Assembly: GCA_026874595.1 (NCBI GenBank)
Contig: JAPPUL010000072.1
Coordinates: 207,945 to 271,944, forward strand
DNA from: Sipunculus nudus
Lineage: Eukaryota; Annelida; Sipuncula; Golfingiida; Sipunculidae
Length of the DNA stretch: 64,000 nt
Reading direction: 5' to 3'
Part shown: positions 54,110 to 64,000 of the stretch, piece after piece
How the letters are laid out: every line of letters begins with the position of its first letter
Numbering within the stretch: the stretch's first letter is position 1
Translations under genes and position numbers: made by a program
Notes under the pieces: model-generated
What the model was told of the DNA's origin: nothing
Databases searched by the model: none
Seen by the model: the letters and a program-made list of their open reading frames with translations, nothing else

Positions 54110-55934
54110 ATGAGTAAAAAGATAGTAATAGTAAACAAAAAGGAAAGAGACGAGGAAGAAGGTGAAGATTCTAATGAACAAGGAACTAGTAAGTCAGAAG
54201 TTGAGAAGGAAGAACGTAAGACATTCAATAAAGAAGAGATGAAGAGCGTTGAGGGAGATGATTTTGAAAAGATGTTTGAGGAGTCGATGTTGTCTTTTGA
54301 GCGAGGACAGATAGTAGAAGGAGTGATAGTGGGTATAGAGGACCGAGGTATTTTCGTAGATGTAGGATATAAGTTAGAAGGAATAATAAAGCAAGAAGAG
54401 TTTATGCAAAAGCCAAAGCTTGGACAGAAGATAAAAGTCAAGGTAATGTTAATAGATGATGAGCATGATAGACTGCTATTAAGCAAGCGGGAAGCGGATA
54501 TGATAGAAGGGAAGGCATTACTAGCAAAGACGTACGAAGAAGAAACAACAGTGGAGGGGATAATAAAGCGGGAGATAAAAGGAGGCTATAAAGTAGATGT
54601 AAAAGGAGTAGACTGTTTCCTTCCATTATCTCAAGTAGATGTAAAACGAGTTGAAGAGCCTAAAGAGCACGTAGGTAAGACCTATTTATTTCAAATAAGT
54701 AAATACGAGCCAGAGAATAACAATGTGGTATTATCAAGAAAAGCCCATCTAGAAGAAGAGCGAGGGAAGAGGCGGGAAATATTTTTTAATAAAGTAAAAG
54801 AAGGGAAGCAATAAGCGGGAGAGTAAAGAAGGTAGAGAAAGCTATGGAATATTTGTAAATTTAGAAGAAGGAATAGACGGATTTGCCCACATAAAAGATC
54901 TATCATGGGGACATATAAAAGATAGCCGTAGCGTGGTAAAAGAAGGAGATGAACATGAATTTAAGATATTAAAGGTAGATCAAGAGAACCAGAAGATAAA
55001 CCTAGGCTTAAAACAGCTTACAGAAGACCCATGGGATGTATATGCAAAAACCCATAAACAAGGTGATGTAGTAACGGGTGAAGTTTTACGAATGGTTAAA
55101 CTTTGGAGCATTCATAAATCTTACAGATGGAGTAGATGGCCTTTTGCATATAAAAGAAACTATCCTGGACAAAACGAGTTAATCATCCAGAAGAAGTATT
55201 AAAGATAGGAGACATGCTTCAAATAAAGAGTATTAACACTAGATAAAGAAGAGCGTAGAATCTCCTTAAGCTTGAAAGAAGTCCTAGACAATCCATGGGA
55301 GGACGTAGAAGAGGAGTATGCAGAGGGTAAGCTAGTGGATGGAGTTGTAAAGAGCATAACGGTGTTTGGAGTATTTATAGAACTTAAGACAGGGCTTCAA
55401 GGACTATTACATAAAGATAATATAGACTGGACAAAGAAGCAGAGCAATCCAGAAAGTCACAACTTTAAAGAAGGGGACAAATTAACACTTAAAGTATTAA
55501 AAAGTAGTAAAGAGGAGCGAATAATATCACTAGGCTTAAAGCAGCTAGAAGACAATCCCTGGATGTTGTTTATAGAAAGATGCATCCTGAAGGAAGTATA
55601 ATAAAAGGGACGGTAGATCGCTTTGGAGATAACGGAGTATATTTGAAGTTGGGAGATGAAGGACTTGAAGGGTTTTTACATAGTGCAGATATGCTAAAGA
55701 GGAAAGAAGAGACGGTAGAAGAAATCTACAAAGAGGGCATGGAGGTAGAAGGAAGTATAAAGCATATAGACGTAAATAGGAATAGGATAAATATAACAGT
55801 AAAAGGCCTTTGAAAAGCGTCGAGAAGCAGAGGTGTTAAAAAAATATGTAGTAAAGGATTCAAAGAAAGTAACAGAAGGTGGGGCAACACTCGGAGACTT
55901 CATGAATCAGGATAAAAAGGACACCGCAGATTAA
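54110..55934 (+). pseudogene. rpsA: 30S ribosomal protein S1 (rpsA), reading frame broken by several indels
   Basis: Six S1 (OB-fold) repeats can be followed: RGQIVEGVIVGIEDRGIFVD, EETTVEGIIKREIKGGYKVD, a third with ESYGIFVNLEEGIDGFAHI, a fourth with VDGLLHIKE, a fifth with VDGVVKSITVFGVFIELKTG and a sixth with IIKGTVDRFGDNGVYLKL. The end is KKVTEGGATLGDFMNQ. At least six single-base breaks occur near 54806, 54838, 55100, 55180, 55230, 55565 and 55810. The intact motifs between them argue that the protein is under selection. Start is ATG 54110. Confidence 0.85.
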
Positions 55935-56041
55935 AAGCTTCTTCTTAAAGAAAAAAGTTTATAAGAAAAAAGTTTATAGATTAAATCAATAAAACCAAAA
56001 AGCTAAATAAACAAAAAGCTATTAAAGAAGAGGGCAAGAAA

Positions 56042-57101
56042 TTGAAGAAAAGAAAGGGTACAAAAAAGCACACAAACAAGACTAAAGAAGCTAATAACCT
56101 TACAGCTGCAAATCCCAAGAGACAAGAAGAGAAGGTTAAAGAGGAGGTTAAAGAGGAGGTTAAAGAAGGGATAAAAGAAGGGATAAAAGAAGAGAATAAA
56201 AAAGAGAATAAAAAGCAAAAAGATAATAATGCCCTAGAACCAGAAGGACTTGGATTTAGTGATAGTATACAAAAGACAATATACGCACTAATAGGTTTTA
56301 TTGAGAAGAACAGAGCTAAGTTCTTGTGGGGGAGTTGTAGTACTGCTTTTATTGTTAGGCTCAGTTGGGATATTATCTTATATGGAGGATTTGCAAAGAG
56401 AGGAGATAAGTAATAAATATTACGAAGCAAATCTAGATTTACTAGAAAAGGTTAGAGAGGCAGGAGATGAGGTCGTAGAAGGAGGTAATATAACAGATGA
56501 TGAACTTGCAAAACTAGTTAAGGGTAATAAAGAAGTGCTTGAAAAGTATGGCGATGAGGGAGTGGGGGAGGTATACTTATCTCAATACACGCTAGGGCTA
56601 ACATACTACTCAATAGGCGATTATGATAACGCAATATACTATTTTCGCCAAGCATATAAGAATAAAAGAAGATTTTTTATTTATCCTTCCAAGCCTTATT
56701 AAACTTAGGACATTCGTTATATAATCGAGGTTATAATTATTATAAAGAAAGGGGAGTATAAAAAAGCACAAGAAAGTTATAAAGCGACTTTAAAGACCTA
56801 TAAAGATTTTAATGAAAGATACAAACAAGTCCCATCGTACTTCCTATCTAACAGATATCTTGGATTGTTAGAGGAATCTTTTGCACAATTATATACAAAG
56901 ATGGGCAAGAGTAAAAAAGAGATAAAAGAGGCCCTAAAACGAAGCGAGAAACATTATGAAGAATACTTAAAGCAAGCCAAGCACAAGTCAGGGAAATTGG
57001 AAGTAGACTTCATGTCAAATGTATTCTTAAGACGAGGCGTGGAAGAAGATGCAAATCTCTTATTAAGAGGGGTAAAAATAAAGCTTGACAAGTTATCTTA
57101 A
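56042..57101 (+). pseudogene. Membrane-anchored tetratricopeptide-repeat protein, several frameshifts
   Basis: A Lys/Glu-rich N-terminus (KEEVKEEVKEGIKEGIKEEN, from 12-bp repeats) is followed by a membrane helix (VVVLLLLLGSVGILSY) and helical TPR units: SQYTLGLTYYSIGDYDNAIYYF, LALLNLGHSLYNRGDYN-like, KAQESYKATLKTYKDF, and AQLYTKMGKSKKEI. Breaks occur near 56333, 56680, 56715 and 56752. It ends KIKLDKLS. The layout resembles YfgM-type or leptospiral TPR proteins next to rpsA. The start is TTG at 56042. Confidence 0.65.
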
Positions 57102-57104
57102 GAG

Positions 57105-57180
57105 GGATAGTAGGATAGGGGATAGCAGAAAGGGGGATAGTAGAAAGGGGGATAGTAGAAAGGGGGATAGTAGAAAAAGG
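57105..57180. repeat. 17-bp tandem repeat after the TPR gene
   Basis: A GGGGGATAGTAGAAA unit, about 16-17 bases, repeats four times with small changes, immediately after the TPR stop codon. Confidence 0.85.
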
Positions 57181-57260
57181 ATAAAGGGTAAGGGTAGTAA
57201 GTAAGATGAGAGCAGGAGCAGTATTTTTACTATGACGAAGAGTAATAACCTTAAATAACT

Positions 57261-57817
57261 ATGAAAGTTAAATCCCACGCTAAAATAACAAAAATACTAA
57301 GCTTTTTACTAAAAGCTACAATTGTCTTTTGGGCTACTGTTATATACTTGTTGAGCTTTACGTCTTATATTACTATTTAACTATGCCTGCAGATCCAAAG
57401 CTTTTTGAATTTCCTGATATGCCTGATATAATGGATGCAATAGTTTCTATTATTTTACTTGCTTTCGTAGTTATTCTATTAGTTACTACTATTACTTTTC
57501 TTATGTGGGTTTATAGGAGTAATAAGAACCTTCGTATATTGTCCGGTGAGCCTATGAAATATAGTTCCGCATGGTCTTTTTGGGCTTTTATTATTCCGAT
57601 TGTTAATTTATTTTGCACCATATAGGGTCATAAAAGAGATATGGGATGTGAGCCACAAAATGAAAGGTCATTCTATAATTACTCTTGGTGGTCTACTGTT
57701 CTTTTAAGTGATCTTGTATTAGTACTATTTAGTCTTCTTCCTGAGCAGAGCGTTTATGGTGAGCTTGTTGAAAGTATCACTACGTCGGCACTTTTTTCTA
57801 GTGGTAAAATATCTTGA
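57261..57817 (+). pseudogene. DUF4328 multi-pass membrane protein, frameshifted
   Basis: The phrase FLMWVYRSNKNLRILSGEPM with SSAWSFWAFIIPIVNLF, then RVIKEIWDV, is the DUF4328 signature (FL.W.yr...NLr, w....F.iPi.nl). About four membrane helices can be traced: TIVFWATVIYLLSF, IVSIILLAFVVILLV, the AFIIPIVN segment and LSDLVLVLFSLLP. Frames change near 57350, 57613 and 57690. The function of DUF4328 proteins is unknown. ATG 57261 begins the first piece. Sequence quality is doubtful from here on. Confidence 0.6.
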
Positions 57818-57985
57818 CATTAGATATAGTTACAAAAGTAGGAAAAGCATATTCAAGAAACATACTAGAAGATAACTACTCTCTTAAAGAAATTAAATAT
57901 TGAGTATATCAACTAGGAAACATAATCGTTCTCCTGATTAATCACTTCATAAAAATAATACTATAGCTACATTAAAAGTTAGTAT
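57818..57985. other. Short intergenic region, nothing recognised
   Basis: An AT-rich stretch of 168 bases between convergent genes. No hairpin with a T-run or gene fragment is seen. Confidence 0.4.
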
Positions 57986-58596
57986 TTAGACAAGCCCTTT
58001 AACGACAAAAGTTTCTCCCGTTCGTTTGCCACCAATACTCTTTAGAAAACCCAGAGCAGCTTTAGAAGCAGGAACAGGGTCAAAGCCTAGAAATGCAGCG
58101 CCAAAAGATTCTACAGACTCCGTTAACAAAGTTGGACTGACAGCATTAATACGGACCCCTCTAGGCATTTTCAAGTGCGGCAGATGCCACAAAACCCTCA
58201 AGAAGCTCTATTGACCATCGTGGCCGCTGTGCCATAGGGAATAGGATCCTCACTAAGAACTCCTGTCGTCAATGTAAAAGAACCATTATCAGCAATATGA
58301 TTTAGCCCTTCAAGAACTAAATTGACTTGCCCCATTAATTTATTATTGATGCCAAGCATCCATTGTTCCTGAGTCATTCCTTCCAAAGCTCCAAAGTGTA
58401 CTGCACCAGTAGCCGAAACCAGTGCATCAAAACTGCCAATTTGCTCATAAAGATTCCCAATCGAACCCAAATCCGTAATGTCTACAGTATAATCTCCACT
58501 CCGATATCCAACTTCAATAACATCATGCTCGGCTTTTAATACCTTTGTTACTCCACCTCCAAGTACTCCCGTTGCACCAATTACTATAATTTTCAT
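57986..58596 (-). pseudogene. Short-chain dehydrogenase/reductase, one frameshift
   Basis: The cofactor-binding start is IIVIGATGVLGGGV. DIEVGYRSGDY-like VIEVGYRSGDYTVDITD, DALVSATGAVHFGALEGM, SFTLTTGVLSEDPIPYGTAA and MPRGVRINAVSPTLLTESV follow, the last in another frame after a break near 58195-58205. The size and the 'GATG..G' loop fit the small SDR group with ATG-type NAD(P)-binding motifs. I start at ATG 58596. It lies antiparallel to the TPR/DUF4328 genes. Confidence 0.75.
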
Positions 58597-58645
58597 CTTA
58601 CCACTCAAAAAGAAATGTTTATATAAAGAAATGTTTATATAATTA

Positions 58646-59942
58646 TTATTTAGTAGTAGTATTATCACACCTTATCCGTATACTATTTGCATGCTCAAAA
58701 ATCCTTCATATTCTGCAAAACGAATAATCTTATCTTTATTCTTCTCAAGCAATTCTTTACTATAACAGGTTATTGATGTCCGCTTTGAAAATCGTAAACA
58801 CCAAGTGGTGAAAAGAATTTTGCAGTCCCCCCAGTAGGCAGACTATGATTAGTCCCTGCAAAATAGTCCCCAATAGGCTCAGGTGTATTAGCTCCCATAA
58901 AAATAGAACCAACATTTTTAATGTATTTAGCAATATCTGCTATATTTATATCCATCAGTATCCCAAGATGCTCAGGGGCGTATTCATTTATAATGTCAAA
59001 TGCTTCTCTCAAAGATGAGTAAATAGCTATAACTCCATTGTCTTCTAAAGCCCGTTCTAAGGTATATTTTCGCTTAGACGCTTTTACTTTCTTTTTAGCA
59101 AAGCTAATAACTTCATGAGCCATCTTCTCATTCGGTACAAGCAATATCGATGATGAGTCTTCAGAATGTTCACTCTGTGAAAAAAGATCATACGTAATAT
59201 AATCTATAGGGGAGTTCTCATCCGCTAGTATCATAATCTCTGACGGACCCGCTATCATATCTATATCCACATGCCCGTATACAAGCTTTTTAGCAATAGA
59301 TACAAATAAATTCCCAGGACCAACTATCTTATATACCTTCTTAACAGATTTAGTCCCATAAGTTAAAGCAGCAATCGCACCCGCTCCCCCTATCTTATAA
59401 AACTCCTTAACACCGCAAAGAGATCCTGCATATAATATCGCAGGATCAAGATGTCCACGTATCGGTGTCGGGGGGGTTGTTATATATATTTCTGGTACTC
59501 CCGCTATCTGCGCAGGAATACAGTTCATAAGCACTGTAGATGGATAAGTCCCTTTACCCCCAGGTACGTAAGCTCCTATCTTCTCTATCGGTGATATAAG
59601 TTGACCAAGATATGCTCCATCTTTGGAAAACGACCAATTATGTTGAAGCTCCTTTGAATGAAATCTATAAATATTCTCATATGCCTCATCTATTATCTCT
59701 TTCATATCAAGTGCAAGCGATTTAATCCCTTGCTCTTTCTCTTCTTCACTACATCTAATCGAAAAGTTTTTTTATATCTTCTATCTCATCAAATGACTGC
59801 GCATATTGGAGTAAAGCAGCATCCCCCTTATTAATAACGTTTTGAATGATTTGATATACCGGCTCTTGGATGCTTAAATAGTTTTTTATCCTCTGTCTTT
59901 AAGCTTTTTTACATAATCTTTCCCTGAATAAATCTTAAGCAT
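58646..59942 (-). pseudogene. hisD: Histidinol dehydrogenase (HisD), frameshifted at both ends
   Basis: The long central piece (58770-59705) has the HisD signatures: [89 protein letters not shown] and PTGGTAKF. The N-terminus (KIYSGKDYVKKLKDRG, VINKGDAALLQYAQSFD) and the C-terminus (RTSI, then EHANSIRIR) are readable only in other frames. Breaks lie near 59888, 59765, 59745, 58778 and 58690. HisD oxidises histidinol to histidine, complementing hisZ-hisG at 2 kb. Confidence 0.88.
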
Positions 59943-60129
59943 ATCTTAAACTATCTTCTGATTATAAAATATATATATCTAAAAATATCAAGCAAAGTAA
60001 GTATTTTTTTGATTAATTGTCAAGGAAATATACATAATATATTTTATTATTATTCTAACTACTCTAATTTTAGACATGACCCTATAAAAAGAGAGTTTAT
60101 CAGAATTTTAAATGCCTTAGGAAATTTCA

Positions 60130-60947
60130 ATGAAAATAAATTATAAAAAAGTAAATTATAAGAAAAATAACCAAATATATTATCACCTTATTAGCATTCC
60201 ATCTATTCGCTATAGACGGATATCCTAAATATTATATAAAGTATTATGATGCAAAGACCTCCCTTACTAAGTATAATGGATTAAAACTCTTTCAAAATGA
60301 GCTTACTAATATTACTGATTATATATATTCTCAGAAAGATTATTATATTGCTTACTATGACGCAGAAAAAACGCCTTAGAAAATACAAATATATAGATAA
60401 TGGAAATGTTGTACATGAAGAGGTCTTGCTTTATCAAGAAAACCAAATTAAGGCCCTTAAAACATACATTCAAAAACAACTAAAAAGAATTACTATCTTT
60501 TATAAGAATAAACTTGTTGTTAAAAAATACAATCCCATAACAAAGACTTATATTAAAATCTTCTATCGAAATAAAGACAAAAAAATAAAACGTGTTGAGA
60601 ATTATTACAAAGACAAGAAACTCAAAAATTATACCGTCTTTTCATACTCAAAGCAAAATAAAAAAATTAAGGTCGCATATTATTCCCCATCCAATATCCT
60701 CTTGCAATTCATAAAATATCAATACAATAAAAAAGGACTCAAAATAATCAAAACCAGGTACAATAACAAAAAGCAAGTAATAGGAAAAACAAGATATAAA
60801 TATAATGAGCAGGATAAATTAAAAGAGGCAAGACGATTTGACTATAACAATAACCTCCTTGGATATATTACATATGAGTACTTTCAAAGCGGTAAAATAA
60901 GATATAAACTATACTATGACCCACAAGGAAGACTTATTCCACGTTAA
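60130..60947 (+). pseudogene. Secreted YwqK-like (MORN-type tyrosine/lysine-rich repeat) protein, frameshifted
   Basis: The signal-like start (ITKYIITLLAFHLFAIDG) leads into repeated units: YYDAKTSLTKYNGLKLF, VHEEVLLYQENQIKALKTY, VAYYSPSNILLQFIKYQYN, IGKTRYKYNEQDKLKEARRFDYN, GYITYEYFQSGKIRYKLYYDPQGRLIPR. The 'Y.......G.l.....Y..nG' rhythm is that of YwqK/MORN-type repeat proteins. Breaks fall near 60165 and in an A6 run near 60368. It ends 4 bases inside the convergent STAS gene. Confidence 0.55.
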
Positions 60948-61293
60948 TCCCAGTTAGCAAGCGCTTCTTCTTTGTCTTTAAATATTGAAAATGCCATGTC
61001 TAACTTGCTAAATTCAAACATCTTTTGTACATTGCCGTGTAATCCTGAAAGCTTTAACCTTACCATTATGTTTTTTCAAATAAGCAAGACTTGATACAAG
61101 TACTCCTATCCCAGAACTGTCAATATAATTAACTTTAGACAAATTAATTAATATATTATGGTACGCCTGCCAATCTTTGCCTTTACTGTCGTTCTTAGCT
61201 CATTGGCACTCTCTAATGCCAATTCACCCGATGGCTCAATTATTACTATGCCTTCTTTATTCTCACGCGTTTGTAGCTCAGTTTTTATTTCCA
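60944..61293 (-). pseudogene. STAS-domain anti-sigma factor antagonist-like protein, frameshifted
   Basis: The N-terminus reads MEIKTELQTRENKEGIVIIE, then PSGELALESANELRTTV. The core VNYIDSSGIGVLVSSLAYLK contains the DSSGIG phosphorylation loop of SpoIIAA/RsbV. The end is QKMFEF...LDMAFSIFKDKEEALANWD. These are in three frames, broken near 61060-61065 and 61155. Such proteins are switched by anti-sigma kinases. No kinase or phosphatase gene is adjacent. It overlaps the stop of the convergent gene by 4 bases. Confidence 0.78.
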
Positions 61294-61430
61294 TAGCCTA
61301 CCTACTTTCTCATTTATTTAGATAATTAATGATACTTTCGATTTAAAACACTTAAAACTATATTTTCAATTCTACAATTATCTCTTCTAATCTATTCTAG
61401 AATCACTCCCATACAGTTTTTATATGATGT

Positions 61431-62294
61431 TTAGACGTTTTTTAGATTTTTGTTTTCTTTTGCATGCCTTTGCAGTTCTTTAATTATTAAAGATATAACA
61501 CTATCAGGTGTTGATGTCCCTGTCACTATCCCAACTTTCCCTACCCCTCTAAAGTTTAATTTTATCAAGCTCTTTTGCATCATTTATTTGTATTGTATTT
61601 TTATTAATATCTTTTGCAATCTCATATAGCTTTTTAGAATTTGAACTATTCCCTGCTCCTATTATTATCATAAGATCAACAATTTGTGATATTCTTCTTG
61701 CCTCTTTTTGCCGCGTTGTTTGTCACTCCGCAAATAGTTGTATGTATTTTTAGCTCTTGTGCGTATTTTGTAATCTCAGGCAAAAGCTCCCGTGTATCAT
61801 CAATTGTTATAGTACTTTGAAAGACTATCCCTATCTTTTTATGTTTTGTAAGCTTAGCAAGATCTTCAAGAGTTTGTACTACAAGCGAATGTCCACTAAC
61901 ATATCCTTCAATACCAAGCACTTCAGGATGATTCTTTTTACCAAGTATTACAACAAAATAGCCATCTTCTACCAAATCTTTTGCAAGTTCCTGAGTCTTC
62001 TTCACAAAAGGACAAGTTGCATCAAGAATATTTACATTTTCCTCTTTAAAAGACGACAGGACTTTTGGAGACACTCCATGCGCTCGTATAGCAAGATTTG
62101 AAGCCTTTAAAATCCTCTAAATCCTCTATATTGTATATTCTATGCTCATCCTCAAGCTCTTTTATTGCAAGTGGATTATGTATTATAGGTCCCCATGTTT
62201 GAACACTACTCGTTTTAGACGCCTCTATAACCAGATCAACTGCATCACGAACCCCATAACAGTACCCCATTTCTCTAGATAATACTATTTCCAT
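61431..62294 (-). pseudogene. ispH: 4-hydroxy-3-methylbut-2-enyl diphosphate reductase (IspH), frameshifted
   Basis: Final enzyme of the non-mevalonate isoprenoid pathway. The pieces together hold all key parts: LSREMGYCYGVRDAVDLV with the first cluster cysteine, GPIIHNPLAIKEL, RAHGVSPKVL, LDATCPFVKKTQELA with the second, HPEVLGIEGYV, VFQSTITIDDT, TTICGVTNNAAKRQ with the third, IIIGAGNSSNSKKL, and VGIVTGTSTPDSVI. Frame breaks lie near 62095, 61720 and 61560. The end is KENKNLKNV at 61431. Start is ATG 62294. Confidence 0.9.
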
Positions 62295-62324
62295 TCAAAA
62301 ACCCCGTATCCTGATCACTTTTAT

Positions 62325-62645
62325 TTAGTACATTGGATATGTATAGGTAAGCCTCTCAACCGGATTCCCATTCTCCAAATGACTTTCAACTATTTCTTCG
62401 ATATCTTCCTCTTTTATATTTGAGTACCATACACCCTCAGGATATACTACAAATATTGGACCATCTGAACAAGGACCAAGACAACCTGCCGGAGTTACCA
62501 AAACTTTGCCCAGAAGATTCCTTTTATCCATCTCTTCTATAAGGCGTGCATATAGCTTATGCGACCCAGAACCCCCACATGACTCTTTTACCGCAGGTGG
62601 ACGCTGGTTTGTACACACAAAGCAATGTCTTCTTATTTCTCTCAT
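62325..62645 (-). CDS. Thioredoxin-like [2Fe-2S] ferredoxin
   Basis: A 106-residue protein with the thioredoxin-like ferredoxin pattern: HCFVCTNQRPP...SCGGSGSH near the N-terminus, then TPAGCLGPCSDGPIFVVYPEGVWY. The four ligands are the Cys of FVC/SCGG and the pair GCLGPC. This group is related to NuoE and to small ferredoxins found near hydrogenases or in cobalamin/isoprenoid contexts. I prefer ATG 62645, which has GGTGA upstream, over TTG 62657. It lies 30 bases upstream of ispH in the same direction and may feed it electrons (inference). This is one of the few intact genes in the final 9 kb. Confidence 0.85.
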   Translation of the reverse strand: MREIRRHCFVCTNQRPPAVKESCGGSGSHKLYARLIEEMDKRNLLGKVLVTPAGCLGPCSDGPIFVVYPEGVWYSNIKEEDIEEIVESHLENGNPVERLTYTYPMY

Positions 62646-62657
62646 AACATTCACCAA

Positions 62658-63184
62658 ATATTTTAATTTATTTTTCTTTACTCTGCTTTCTTTTTGTTTA
62701 ACTTCTCAGATAGATAAACATCAAACGTTTTTTTATCTGTAAAAAAAACTTATCTGTAAAAGACTCTTTATTCTATAGTCAATTAAATATGTTCTTAAAT
62801 AACTAAAAAGTCAAATACTAAAAAAAACTCAAAAGATTAGCAATTAAACACTAGTTTTTAAACCCTCTAAGTACCTAAACACCTTTATAAAATTCTCTAT
62901 AAGCCTAAATAATTAGTATATAAAGCATAATCTTACAATATTCTTAACAGCTCTATTCAAACATGTATAAATTTATTATAATATAGTACATTCAAAATGA
63001 TTTGTGTGCTAACCTATAAGCACAAACAAAATAATTAATACTTTATATTATTGATTGACTCGCTAAAAGTAGGATAGCCTGTTGTTTTTGCAAGGATGTA
63101 CTCCTGTCAAAAATAGTCTATATCATGTAGGGCAGATTAATAATTTAAAGGTTTTAAATTTAAATAGATATTTGGAGGTAGATG
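62658..63184. other. Long AT-rich intergenic region upstream of the peroxiredoxin
   Basis: About 500 bases between divergent genes. The repeat TTTTTTATCTGTAAAAAAAACTT near 62730 occurs twice in partial form (TTATCTGTAAAA). TTATTATAATATAG at 62971-62984 could be a -10 region. I see no coding or RNA gene. The GGAGGT at 63174-63179 is the peroxiredoxin ribosome site. Confidence 0.5.
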
Positions 63185-63782
63185 ATGGCAGTTCTTGTAA
63201 CACAACCTGCACCTAACTTTAAAGGACAGGCAGTAATGCCCGATAATTCATTTAAGGAAATTTCCCTTGCTGACTATAAAGATAAGTATTTAGTACTTTT
63301 CTTCTATCCGCTTGACTTCACATTTGTGTGCCCATCTGAAATTATAGCATTTGGACACAGACTTGATGAGTTTAAAAATCGTGATGTTGAAGTTGTTGGC
63401 GTTTCGGTCGATTCGCATTTTAGCCACTGGGCATGGAGAAATACTCCTGTTGAAAATGGTGGAATAGGACAAATAAGATATCCTCTTATAGCCGACATAA
63501 CCAAAACAAATTGCACGAGATTATGATGTTTTAATTAACGGCTCTGTCGCTCTTAGAGGAACTTTCCTTATCGACAAAGAAGGTATAGTACGACATCAGG
63601 TTGTTAACGACCTTGGCATAGGCCGAAATATTGACGAAACACTACGAATTATTGATGCCCTTCAGTACACTGAAAAGCATGGTGAAGTGTGTCCTGCTGG
63701 ATGGAGTAAAGGAGATGAGGGAATGAAAGCAAGTACAGAAGGCGTTGCTGAGTACTTGGCTAAAAACTCATCTAAACTCTAA
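63185..63782 (+). pseudogene. 2-Cys peroxiredoxin (AhpC/Prx family), one frameshift
   Basis: It reduces hydroperoxides using thioredoxin-type donors. The peroxidatic cysteine is Cys49 in [41 protein letters not shown] and [10 protein letters not shown] precede the break at ~63508. After it, [36 protein letters not shown] and the resolving-cysteine motif GEVCPAGW follow. One missing base in the AAACAAATT run accounts for it. ATG 63185 is placed 5 bases from GGAGGT; the ATG at 63182 is too close. It ends before a strong terminator. Confidence 0.92.
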
Positions 63783-63830
63783 AATAAAACTTTAATTAAA
63801 ATAAGTTTTCTAGATTAGATTCTCGGTCTA

Positions 63831-63875
63831 CTAATAAGGGCTTTTATATATACGAATACTACGAAAGCCCTTATT
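63831..63875. terminator. Bidirectional rho-independent terminator
   Basis: A 13-bp perfect stem, TAATAAGGGCTTT (63831-63843) with AAAGCCCTTATTA (63863-63875), around a 19-base loop. It lies between the convergent peroxiredoxin and ribH genes and serves both; an A-run after it gives the T-run for the minus-strand transcript. Confidence 0.82.
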
Positions 63876-63902
63876 AAACTAAAAAAAACACTTGCTTTCT
63901 AA

Positions 63903-64000
63903 ATTAAACAACCCGAAACCCAACATCATCCTTATCCGTTTCTAAAAGCTTATAAAGATTTGCCATCTCAATAGCAGTCAAAGCCGCATCAGCTCCCTTA
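63903..64000 (-). CDS. ribH: 6,7-dimethyl-8-ribityllumazine synthase (RibH), C-terminal fragment
   Basis: The last 31 residues, GADAALTAIEMANLYKLLET and then a short tail ending FRVV, match the C-terminal helix of RibH (family pattern NKG.eAA..AiEMaNL...l). RibH forms the lumazine precursor of riboflavin. The gene runs off the right edge on the minus strand, so only the end is seen. Frame quality is good for this stretch. Confidence 0.8.

Overview
This is an AT-rich window from a diderm, motile bacterium that is most likely a spirochaete. The inference rests on several genes: a radical-SAM/SPASM protein with the layout of the spirochaetal 'spiro-SPASM' family, an LptC-like lipoprotein (LPS-type outer membrane), a FliL-like flagellar protein, a chemoreceptor, a beta-propeller-like lipoprotein, and the order pheA-aroF-tyrA-rpsA-TPR, which recalls Leptospira. 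No 16S or other decisive marker is present. TTG and GTG starts are common.

Layout. 1-8.8 kb: the end of an HtrA protease, tRNA-Val(TAC), two unknown small genes, hisZ-hisG, a split transketolase with two frameshifts, a three-repeat CRISPR-like array, uvrC, and a decayed reductase gene. 8.9-17.4 kb: a cyclic-nucleotide-binding-fold protein, a sugar kinase of the AmgK type, a nearly complete molybdenum-cofactor cluster (moaC-mogA fusion, moeA, moaA, moaD, moaE, mobA), a small protein with an L13e-like domain, and a MurU-like nucleotidyltransferase. 17.5-26.6 kb: LptC, an HDOD protein, an orphan histidine kinase, an AEC transporter, then a run of radical SAM protein, four-cluster ferredoxin and chemoreceptor, and a pteridine-reductase-like SDR.

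26.7-34.3 kb: FliL-like protein, an RnfG-like FMN protein, stand-alone TrpB2, two small membrane proteins, and an acetoacetate/short-chain fatty acid operon (CoA-transferase A and B plus the AtoE permease). 34.5-39.0 kb: four tandem paralogous GLUG-repeat lipoproteins; one is broken by a G7 tract where its paralogue carries G6, so phase variation is plausible. 39-50.4 kb: a haem-domain protein, the NAD(P)HX repair enzyme, lipoproteins of unknown role, a DUF2064 protein overlapping a near-consensus parS site, an MsbA-like ABC exporter, a 20-bp tandem repeat, a CPBP protease and a REC-like/PilZ protein. 50.5-57 kb: pheA, aroF and tyrA (phenylalanine and tyrosine synthesis), then rpsA and a TPR membrane protein, both with many frameshifts. 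57-64 kb: a DUF4328 protein, SDR, hisD, a YwqK-like protein, a STAS protein, ispH, a [2Fe-2S] ferredoxin, a peroxiredoxin and the end of ribH.

Two global features stand out. First, from about 54.8 kb to the end almost every gene carries single-base indels while the conserved residues stay intact. This looks more like consensus error than gene decay. Second, short tandem repeats are everywhere, including 12-bp units kept in frame inside uvrC, moaA, mobA and others. No insertion sequence, integrase, phage gene or cas gene was seen.
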